Assembly (NCBI RefSeq): GCF_051014685.1
Contig: NC_135056.1
Coordinates: 806,001 to 870,000, forward strand
Direction: 5' to 3'
Source of the DNA: Ptiloglossa arizonensis
Taxonomy: Eukaryota > Arthropoda > Insecta > Hymenoptera > Colletidae
Length of the DNA: 64,000 nucleotides
In this document: piece after piece, positions 53,221 to 63,406 of the stretch
How the letters are laid out: every line of letters starts with the position of its first letter
Position numbering within the stretch: position 1 is the stretch's first letter
Program-made: the position numbers and the translations under genes
Notes under the pieces: generated by a model
Told to the model about the DNA's origin: nothing
The model's input: only the letters and a program-made list of their open reading frames with translations
Database searches by the model: none

Positions 53221-54126
53221 ACGGAGAATCGGAGAAATAAATGGAGAAACGAAGAAATAAACGGAGAAATGAAGAAGGAAACGGAGAAACGAAGAAAGAA
53301 ACGGAGAATCGGAGAAATAAATGGAGAAACGAAGAAATAACCCGAGAAACGGAGAAAGAAACAGAGAAACGAACAAAGAATCGGATAAACGAAGAAAGAA
53401 ACGGAGAAACGAACAAAGAAACGGAGAAACGAAGAAAGAAACGGGAAACGAAGAAAGAAACGGAGAAACGTAGAAAGAAACGGAGAAACGAACAGAGAAA
53501 CGGAGAAACGGTGAAATAAATGGAGAAACGAAGAAAGAAACGGAGAATCGAACAAAGAATCGAAGAAGCGAAGAATCGGAGAAATAAATGGAGAAACGAA
53601 GAAATAAACCGAGAAACGAAGAAAGAAACGGAGAAACGAAGAAAGAAACGGAGAAACGAACAAAGAAACGGAGAAACGAAGAAAGAAACGGAGAAACGAA
53701 GAAAGAAACGGAGAAACGAAGAAAGAAACTGAGAAACGAAGAAAGAAACGGAGAATCGGAGAAATAAATGGGGAGACGAAGAAATAAACGGAGAAACGAA
53801 GAAAGAAACGGAGAAAAGGAGAAATAAATGGAGAAACGAAGAAATAAACGGAGAAGCGAACAAAGAAACGGAGAAACGAAGAAAGAAATGGAGAAACGGA
53901 GAAATAAATGGAGAAACGAAGAAAGAAACGAAGAAACGAAGAAAGAAACGGAGAAACGAACAAAGAAACGGAGAAACGAACAAAGAAACGGAGAAACGAA
54001 CAAAGAAACGGAGAAACGGAGAAATAAATGGAGAAACGAAGAAATAAACGGAGAAACGAACAAAGGAACGCAGAAACGCAGATTGAAACGGAGAAACGAA
54101 GAAATAAACGGAGAAATGAACAAAGA
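53221..54126 (+). repeat. Block R copy 2
   Basis: Copy of 50835-51780, two monomers shorter. It carries the GCAGATTG marker at about 54077 and the CGGGAAACG 19-bp monomer near 53442. Confidence 0.86.
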
Positions 54127-55372
54127 AACGGAGAAACAAGGAAAGAAACGGAGAAATAAACGAAGAAACGGAGAAACGAACAAAGAAACGGAGAAACGAA
54201 GATAGAAACGGAGAAACGAAGATAGAAACGGAGAAACGAAGAAAGAAACGGAGTAACGAAGAAAGAAACGAAGAAACGAAGAAAGAAACGGAGAATCGGA
54301 GTAATAAATGGAGAAACGAAGAAATAAACCGAGAAACGAAGAAAGAAACAGAGAAACGAACAAAGAAACGGAGAAACGAAGAAAGAAACGGAGAAACGAA
54401 CAAAGAAACGGAGAAACGAGCAAAGAAACGGAGAAACGAAGAAAGAAACGGAGAAACGGAGAAATAAATGGAGAAACGAAGAAATAAACGGAGAAACGGA
54501 GAAATAAATGGAGAAACGAAGAAATAAGCGGAGAAACGAAGAAAGAAACGGAGAAACGAAGAAAGAAACGGAGAAACGAAGAAAGAAACGGAGTAACGAA
54601 GAAAGAAACGATGAAACGAAGAAAGAAACGGAGAAACGAACAAAGAAACGGAGGAACGAACAAAGAAACGGAGAAACGAACAAAGAAACGGAGAAACGAA
54701 CAAAGAAACGGAGAAACGGAGAAATAAATGGAGAAACGAAGAAATAAACGGAGAAACGAACAAAGAAACGGAGAAACGAAGAAAGAAACGGAGAAACGAA
54801 GAAAGAAACGGAGTAACGAAGAAAGAAACGAAGAAACGAAGAAAGAAACGGAGAAACGAACAAAGAAACGGAGAAACGGAGAAACGAACAAAGAAACGGA
54901 GAAACGAACAAAGAAACGGAGAAAAGGAGAAATAAATGGAGAAACGAAGAAATAAACGGTGAAGCGAACGAAGAAACGGAGAAACGAAGAAAGAAATGGA
55001 GAAACGGAGAAATAAATGGAGAAACGAAGAAATAAACGGAGAAACGAAGAAAGAAACGGAGAAACGAAGAAAGAAACGGAGAAACGGAGAAATAAATGGA
55101 GAAACGAAGAAATAAGCGGAGAAACGAAGAAAGAAACGGAGAAGCGAAGAAAGAAACGGAGAAAGGAAGAAAGAAACGGAGTAACGAAGAAAGAAACGAA
55201 CAAAGAAACGGAGAAACGAAGAAAGAAACGGAGTAACGAAGAAAGGAACGAAGAAACGAAGAAAGAAACTGAGAAACGAAGAAAGAAACGGAGAATCGGA
55301 GAAATAAATGGAGAAACGAAGAAATAAACGGAGAAATGAAGAAGGAAACGGAGAAACGAAGAAAGAAACGGA
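53851..55372 (+). repeat. Block S copy 1
   Basis: Matches 56263-57784 with the offset changing 2,412, 2,392 and 2,412 bp through single-monomer differences. It includes GAAGCGAAC, GCAGATTG, paired GATAGAAACG monomers, GAGCAAAG, GGTGAAGCGAACG and AAACTGAG. Its right part (54952-55372) also matches 52885-53305 at 2,067 bp. Confidence 0.87.
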
Positions 55373-55502
55373 GAATCGGAGAAATAAATGGAGAAACGAA
55401 GAAATAACCCGAGAAACGGAGAAAGAAACAGAGAAACGAACAAAGAATCGGATAAACGAAGAAAGAAACGGAGAAACGAACAAAGAAACGGAGAAACGAA
55501 GA

Positions 55503-56985
55503 AAGAAACGGAGAAACGGAGAAATAAATGGAGAAACGAAGAAATAAACGGAGAAACGAAGAAAGAAACGGAGAAACGAAGAAAGAAACGGAGAAACGGA
55601 GAAATAAATGGAGAAACGAAGAAATAAGCGGAGAAACGAAGAAAGAAACGGAGAAGCGAAGAAAGAAACGGAGAAAGGAAGAAAGAAACGGAGTAACGAA
55701 GAAAGAAACGAACAAAGAAACGGAGAAACGAAGAAAGAAACGGAGTAACGAAGAAAGGAACGAAGAAACGAAGAAAGAAACTGAGAAACGAAGAAAGAAA
55801 CGGAGAATCGGAGAAATAAATGGAGAAACGAAGAAATAAACGGAGAAATGAAGAAGGAAACGGAGAAACGAAGAAAGAAACGGAGAAACGATGAAAGAAA
55901 CGGAGAAACGAACAAAGAAACGGAGAAACGAAGAATGAAACGGAGAAACGAAGAAAGAAACGGAGAAACGGAGAAATAAATGGAGAATCGAAGAAATAAA
56001 CGGAGAAACGAAGAAAGAAACGTAGAAACGAAGAAAGAAACGGAGAAATAAATGGAGTAACGAAGAAATAAACGAAGAAACGAAGAAAAAAACGGATAAA
56101 CGAACAAAGAAACGGAGAAACGAAGAAAGAAACGGAGAAACGAAGAAAGAAACGGAGAATCGAACAAAGAATCGAAGAAGCGAAGAATCGGAGAAATAAA
56201 TGGAGAAACGAAGAAATAAACCGAGAAACGAAGAAAGAAACGGAGAAACGAAGAAAGAAACGGAGAAGCGAACAAAGAAACGGAGAAACGAAGAAAGAAA
56301 TGGAGAAACGGAGAAATAAATGGAGAAACGAAGAAAGAAACGAAGAAACGAAGAAAGAAACGGAGAAACGAACAAAGAAACGGAGAAACGAACAAAGAAA
56401 CGGAGAAACGGAGAAATAAATGGAGAAACGAAGAAATAAACGGAGAAACGAACAAAGGAACGCAGAAACGCAGATTGAAACGGAGAAACGAAGAAATAAA
56501 CGGAGAAATGAACAAAGAAACGGAGAAACAAGGAAAGAAACGGAGAAATAAACGAAGAAACGGAGAAACGAACAAAGAAACGGAGAAACGAAGATAGAAA
56601 CGGAGAAACGAAGATAGAAACGGAGAAACGAAGAAAGAAACGGAGTAACGAAGAAAGAAACGAAGAAACGAAGAAAGAAACGGAGAATCGGAGTAATAAA
56701 TGGAGAAACGAAGAAATAAACCGAGAAACGAAGAAAGAAACAGAGAAACGAACAAAGAAACGGAGAAACGAAGAAAGAAACGGAGAAACGAACAAAGAAA
56801 CGGAGAAACGAGCAAAGAAACGGAGAAACGAAGAAAGAAACGGAGAAACGGAGAAATAAATGGAGAAACGAAGAAATAAACGGAGAAACGGAGAAATAAA
56901 TGGAGAAACGAAGAAATAAGCGGAGAAACGAAGAAAGAAACGGAGAAACGAAGAAAGAAACGGAGAAACGAAGAAAGAAACGGAG
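55503..56985 (+). repeat. Block T copy 1 (overlaps the next S copy)
   Basis: Matches 57403-58933. The offset is 1,900 bp, then 1,908 bp after an 8-bp half-unit difference at about 56044 (GAAACGGA present only downstream), then 1,948 bp after two further monomers. Confidence 0.87.
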
Positions 56986-57784
56986 TAACGAAGAAAGAAA
57001 CGATGAAACGAAGAAAGAAACGGAGAAACGAACAAAGAAACGGAGAAACGAACAAAGAAACGGAGAAACGAACAAAGAAACGGAGAAACGAACAAAGAAA
57101 CGGAGAAACGAACAAAGAAACGGAGAAACGGAGAAATAAATGGAGAAACGAAGAAATAAACGGAGAAACGAACAAAGAAACGGAGAAACGAAGAAAGAAA
57201 CGGAGAAACGAAGAAAGAAACGGAGTAACGAAGAAAGAAACGAAGAAACGAAGAAAGAAACGGAGAAACGAACAAAGAAACGGAGAAACGGAGAAACGAA
57301 CAAAGAAACGGAGAAACGAACAAAGAAACGGAGAAAAGGAGAAATAAATGGAGAAACGAAGAAATAAACGGTGAAGCGAACAAAGAAACGGAGAAACGAA
57401 GAAAGAAATGGAGAAACGGAGAAATAAATGGAGAAACGAAGAAATAAACGGAGAAACGAAGAAAGAAACGGAGAAACGAAGAAAGAAACGGAGAAACGGA
57501 GAAATAAATGGAGAAACGAAGAAATAAGCGGAGAAACGAAGAAAGAAACGGAGAAGCGAAGAAAGAAACGGAGAAAGGAAGAAAGAAACGGAGTAACGAA
57601 GAAAGAAACGAACAAAGAAACGGAGAAACGAAGAAAGAAACGGAGTAACGAAGAAAGGAACGAAGAAACGAAGAAAGAAACTGAGAAACGAAGAAAGAAA
57701 CGGAGAATCGGAGAAATAAATGGAGAAACGAAGAAATAAACGGAGAAATGAAGAAGGAAACGGAGAAACGAAGAAAGAAACGGA
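56263..57784 (+). repeat. Block S copy 2
   Basis: Copy of 53851-55372. Overlap of S and T copies shows that 51.7-58.9 kb is a chain of 1.9-2.4 kb higher-order repeats with GCAGATTG markers at about 51731, 54077, 56469 and 58417. Confidence 0.86.
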
Positions 57785-58933
57785 GAAACGATGAAAGAAA
57801 CGGAGAAACGAACAAAGAAACGGAGAAACGAAGAATGAAACGGAGAAACGAAGAAAGAAACGGAGAAACGGAGAAATAAATGGAGAATCGAAGAAATAAA
57901 CGGAGAAACGAAGAAAGAAACGTAGAAACGAAGAAAGAAACGGAGAAACGGAGAAATAAATGGAGTAACGAAGAAATAAACGAAGAAACGAAGAAAAAAA
58001 CGGATAAACGAACAAAGAAACGGAGAAACGAAGAAAGAAACGGAGAAACGAAGAAAGAAACGGAGAATCGAACAAAGAATCGAAGAAGCGAAGAATCGGA
58101 GAAATAAATGGAGAAACGAAGAAATAAACCGAGAAACGAAGAAAGAAACGGAGAAACGAAGAAAGAAACGGAGAAGCGAACAAAGAAACGGAGAAACGAA
58201 GAAAGAAATGGAGAAACGGAGAAATAAATGGAGAAACGAAGAAAGAAACGAAGAAACGAAGAAAGAAACGGAGAAACGAACAAAGAAACGGAGAAACGAA
58301 CAAAGAAACGGAGAAACGAACAAAGAAACGGAGAAACGAACAAAGAAACGGAGAAACGGAGAAATAAATGGAGAAACGAAGAAATAAACGGAGAAACGAA
58401 CAAAGGAACGCAGAAACGCAGATTGAAACGGAGAAACGAAGAAATAAACGGAGAAATGAACAAAGAAACGGAGAAACAAGGAAAGAAACGGAGAAATAAA
58501 CGAAGAAACGGAGAAACGAACAAAGAAACGGAGAAACGAAGAAAGAAACGGAGAAACGAAGAAAGAAACGGAGAAACGAAGAAAGAAACGGAGTAACGAA
58601 GAAAGAAACGAAGAAACGAAGAAAGAAACGGAGAATCGGAGTAATAAATGGAGAAACGAAGAAATAAACCGAGAAACGAAGAAAGAAACAGAGAAACGAA
58701 CAAAGAAACGGAGAAACGAAGAAAGAAACGGAGAAACGAACAAAGAAACGGAGAAACGAGCAAAGAAACGGAGAAACGAAGAAAGAAACGGAGAAACGGA
58801 GAAATAAATGGAGAAACGAAGAAATAAACGGAGAAACGGAGAAATAAATGGAGAAACGAAGAAATAAGCGGAGAAACGAAGAAAGAAACGGAGAAACGAA
58901 GAAAGAAACGGAGAAACGAAGAAAGAAACGGAG
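57403..58933 (+). repeat. Block T copy 2
   Basis: Copy of 55503-56985, 48 bp longer in total. It ends where GAGTAACG of copy 1 becomes GAGAAACG. Confidence 0.86.
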
Positions 58934-60114
58934 AAACGAAGAAAGAAACGGAGAAACGAAGAAAGAAACGGAGAAACGGAGAAATAAATGGAGAAACGAA
59001 GAAATAAGCGGAGAAACGAAGAAAGAAACGGAGAAGCGAAGAAAGAAACGGAGAAACGAAGAAAGAAACGAAGAAACGAAGAAAGAAACGGAGAAACGAA
59101 CAAAGAAACGGTGAAACGGAGAAAGAAACGGAGAAACGAACAAAGAAACGGAGAAACGAACAAAGAAACGGAGAAAAGGAGAAATAAATGGAGAAACGAA
59201 GAAATAAGCGGAGAAGCGAAGAAAGAAACGGAGAAGCGAAGAAAGAAACGGAGAAAGGAAGAAAGAAACGGAGTAACGAAGAAAGAAACGAAGAAACGAA
59301 GGAAAAAACAGAGAACCGGAGAAATAAATGGAGAAACGAAGAGATAAACCGAGAAACGGAGAAAGAAGCGGAGAAACGAACAAAGAAACGGAGAAACGAA
59401 AAGAGAAACGGAGAAACGAACAAAGAAACGGAGAAACGAACAAAGAAACGGAGAAACGAAGAAAGAAACGGAGAAACGGAGAAATAAATGGAGAAACGAA
59501 GAAATAAACGGAGAAACGAACAAAGAAACGGAGAAACGAAGAAAGAAACGGAGAAACGGAAAAATAAATGGAGAATCGAAGAAATAAACGGAGAAACGAA
59601 GAAAGAAACGTAGAAACGAAGAAAGAAATGGAGAAACGGAGAAATAAATGGAGTAACGAAGAAATAAACGGAGAAACGAAGAAAAAAACGGAGAAACGAA
59701 GAAAGAAACGGAGAAACCAACAAAGAAACGGAGAAACGTAGAAATAAATGGAGAAACGAAGAAATAAACGGAGAAACGAAGAAAGAAACGGAGAAACGAA
59801 GAAAGAAACGGAGAAACGAAGAAAGAAACGGAGTAACGAAGAAAGGAACGAAGAAACGAAGAAAGGAACGGAGAAACGAACAAAGAAACGGAGAAACGGA
59901 GAAAGAAACGGAGAAACGAACAAAGAAACGGAGAAACGAACAAAGAAACGGAGAAACGGAGAAATAAATGGAGAAACGAAGAAATAAACGGAGAAACGAA
60001 CAAAGAAACGGAGAAACGAAGAAGGAAACGGAGAAACGGAGAAAAAAATGGAGAAACGAAGAAATAAACGGAGAAACGAAGAAAGAAACGGAGAAACGAA
60101 GAAAGAAACGGAGA
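58521..60114 (+). repeat. Block U copy 1
   Basis: Matches 61247-63020 with offsets of 2,726 bp (left) and 2,906 bp (right), so the later copy gains about 180 bp. Shared markers are AATAAGCGG, GAAGGAAAAAACAGAGAACC, AAGAGATAAACC, GAAAAGAG, GAGAATCGAAG and GAAAAAAATGG. Confidence 0.87.
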
Positions 60115-60840
60115 AACGGAGAAATAAATGGAGGAACGAAGAAATAAGCGGAGAAACGAAGAAAGAAACGGAGAAACGAAGAAAGAAACGGAAAAACGAA
60201 GAAAGAAACGAAGAAACGAAGGAAGAAACGGAGAACAGGAGAAGCAAATGGAGAAACGAAGAAATAAACCGAGAAACAGAGAAAGAAGCGGAGAAACGAA
60301 CAAAGAAACGGAGAAACGAAGAAAGAAACGGAGAAACGGAGAAATAAATGGAGAAACGAAGAAATAAACGGAGAAATGAAGAAGGAAACGGAGAAACGAA
60401 GAAAGGAACGGAGAATCGGAGAAATAAATGGAGAAACGAAGAAATAAACCGAGAAACGGAGAAAGAAACAGAGAAACGAACAAAGAATCGGATAAACGAA
60501 GAAAGAGACGGAGAAACGAAGAACGAACGGAGTAACGAAGAAAGAAACGGAGAGACGGAGAAATAAATGGAGAAACGAAGAAATAAACGGAGAAACGAAC
60601 AAAGAAACGGAGAAACGAAGAAAGAAACGGGAAACGAAGAAAGAAACGGAGAAACGTAGAAAGAAACGGAGAAACGAACAAAGAAACGGAGAAACGGTGA
60701 AATAAATGGAGAAACGGAGAAAGAAACGGAGAATCGAACAAAGAATCGAAGAAGCGAAGAATCGGAGAAATAAATGGAGAAACGAAGAAATAAACCGAGA
60801 AACGGAGAAAGAAACGGCGAAACGAAGAAAGAAACGGAGA

Positions 60841-61166
60841 AACGAAAAAAGAAACGGAGAAACGAAGAAAGAAACGGAGAAACGAAGAAAGAAACGGAGA
60901 AACGAAGAAAGAAACGGAGAAACCAAGGAAGAAACGGAGAAACGGAGAAATAAATGGAGAAACGAAGAAATAAACGGAGAAACGATCAAAGAAACGGAGA
61001 ATCGTAGAAAGAAACGGAGAAACGGAGAAAGAAACGGAGAAACGGAGAAATAAATGGAGAAACGAACAAATAAACGGAGAAACGAACAAAGAAACGGAGA
61101 AACGTAGAAAGAAACGGAGAAACGGAGAAAGAAACGGAGAAACGGAGAAATAAATGGAGAAACGAA
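60841..61166 (+). repeat. Block V copy 1
   Basis: Matches 63081-63406 at an offset of 2,240 bp. It is marked by GAAAAAAG, GAAACCAAGGAAG, GATCAAAG, GTAGAAAG and GAACAAATAAACGG. Confidence 0.86.
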
Positions 61167-61246
61167 GAAATAAACGGAGAAATGGAGAAATAAATGGAGA
61201 AACGAAGAAATAAGCGGAGAAACGAAGAAAGAAACGGAGAAACGAA

Positions 61247-63020
61247 GAAAGAAACGGAGAAACGAAGAAAGAAACGGAGAAACGAAGAAAGAAACGGAGA
61301 AACGAAGAAAGAAACGGAGTAACGAAAAAAGAAACGAAGAAACGAAGAAAGAAACGGAGAATCGGAGTAATAAATGGAGAAACGAAGAAATAAACCGAGA
61401 AACGAAGAAAGAAACAGAGAAACGAACAAAGAAACGGAGAAACGAAGAAAGAAACGGAGAAACGAACAAAGAAACGGAGAAACGAGCAAAGAAACGGAGA
61501 AACGAAGAAAGAAACGGAGAAACGGAGAAATAAATGGAGAAACGAAGAAATAAACGGAGAAACGGAGAAATAAATGGAGAAACGAAGAAATAAGCGGAGA
61601 AACGAAGAAAGAAACGGAGAAACGAAGAAAGAAACGGAGAAACGAAGAAAGAAAAGGAGAAACGAAGAAAGAAACGGGGAAACGAAGAAAGAAACGGAGA
61701 AACGGAGAAATAAATGGAGAAACGAAGAAATAAGCGGAGAAACGAAGAAAGAAACGGAGAAGCGAAGAAAGAAACGGAGAAACGAAGAAAGAAACGGAGT
61801 AACGAAGAAAGAAACGAAGAAACGAAGAAAGAAACGGAGAAACGAACAAAGAAACGGTGAAACGGAGAAAGAAACGGAGAAACGAACAAAGAAACGGAGA
61901 AACGAACAAAGAAACGGAGAAAAGGAGAAATAAATGGAGAAACGAAGAAATAAACGGAGAAGCGAACAAAGAAACGGAGAAACGAAGAAAGAAATGGAGA
62001 AACGGAGAAATAAATGGAGAAACGAAGAAATAAACGGAGAAACGAAGAAATACACGGAGAAACGAAGAAAGAAACGGAGAGACGGAGAAATAAATGGAGA
62101 AACGAAGAAATAAGCGGAGAAACGAAGAAAGAAACGGAGAAGCGAAGAAAGAAACGGAGAAAGGAAGAAAGAAACGGAGTAACGAAGAAAGAAACGAAGA
62201 AACGAAGGAAAAAACAGAGAACCGGAGAAATAAATGGAGAAACGAAGAGATAAACCGAGAAACGGAGAAAGAAGCGGAGAAACGAACAAAGAAACGGAGA
62301 AACGAAAAGAGAAACGGAGAAACGAACAAAGAAACGGAGAAACGAACAAAGAAACGGAGAAACGAAGAAAGAAACGGAGAAACGGAGAAATAAATGGAGA
62401 AACGAAGAAATAAACGGAGAAACGAACAAAGAAACGGAGAAACGAAGAAAGAAACGGAGAAACGGAGAAATAAATGGAGAATCGAAGAAATAAACGGAGA
62501 AACGAAGAAAGAAACGTAGAGACGAAGAAAGAAATGGAGAAACGGAGAAATAAATGGAGTAACGAAGAAATAAACGGAGAAACGAAGAAAAAAACGGAGA
62601 AACGAAGAAAGAAACGGAGAAACGAACAAAGAAACGGAGAAACGGAGAAATAAATGGAGAAACGAAGAAATAAACGGAGAAACGAAGAAAGAAACGGAGA
62701 AACGAAGAAAGAAACGGAGAAACGAAGAAAGAAACGGAGTAACGAAGAAAGGAACGAAGAAACGAAGAAAGGAACGGAGAAACGAACAAAGAAACGGAGA
62801 AACGGAGAAAGAAACGGAGAAACGAACAAAGAAACGGAGAAACGAACAAAGAAACGGAGAAACGGAGAAATAAATGGAGAAACGAAGAAATAAACGGAGA
62901 AACGAACAAAGAAACGGAGAAACGAAGAAAGAAACGGAGGAACGGAGAAAAAAATGGAGAAACGAAGAAATAAACGGAGAAACGAAGAAAGAAACGGAGA
63001 AACGAAGAAAGAAACGGAGA
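61247..63020 (+). repeat. Block U copy 2
   Basis: Copy of 58521-60114 with a 180-bp net gain. Private substitutions include GAAAAAAG for GAAGAAAG at about 61324 and TACACGG near 62051. Confidence 0.86.
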
Positions 63021-63080
63021 AACGAACAAAGAAACGGAGAAACGAAGAAAGAAACGGAGAAACGAAGAAAGAAACGGAGA

Positions 63081-63406
63081 AACGAAAAAAGAAACGGAGA
63101 AACGAAGAAAGAAACGGAGAAACGAAGAAAGAAACGGAGAAACGAAGAAAGAAACGGAGAAACCAAGGAAGAAACGGAGAAACGGAGAAATAAATGGAGA
63201 AACGAAGAAATAAACAGAGAAACGATCAAAGAAACGGAGAAACGTAGAAAGAAACGGAGAAACGGAGAAAGAAACGGAGAAACGGAGAAATAAATGGAGA
63301 AACGAACAAATAAACGGAGAAACGAACAAAGAAACGGAGAAACGTAGAAAGAAACGGAGAAACGGAGAAAGAAACGGAGAAACGGAGAAATAAATGGAGA
63401 AACGAA
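63081..63406 (+). repeat. Block V copy 2
   Basis: Copy of 60841-61166. After it the array continues to the window end with cassette-rich monomers (GATTCGAAG near 63532, GAATCGGGG near 63648) that resemble the 21-36 kb regions. Confidence 0.85.
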
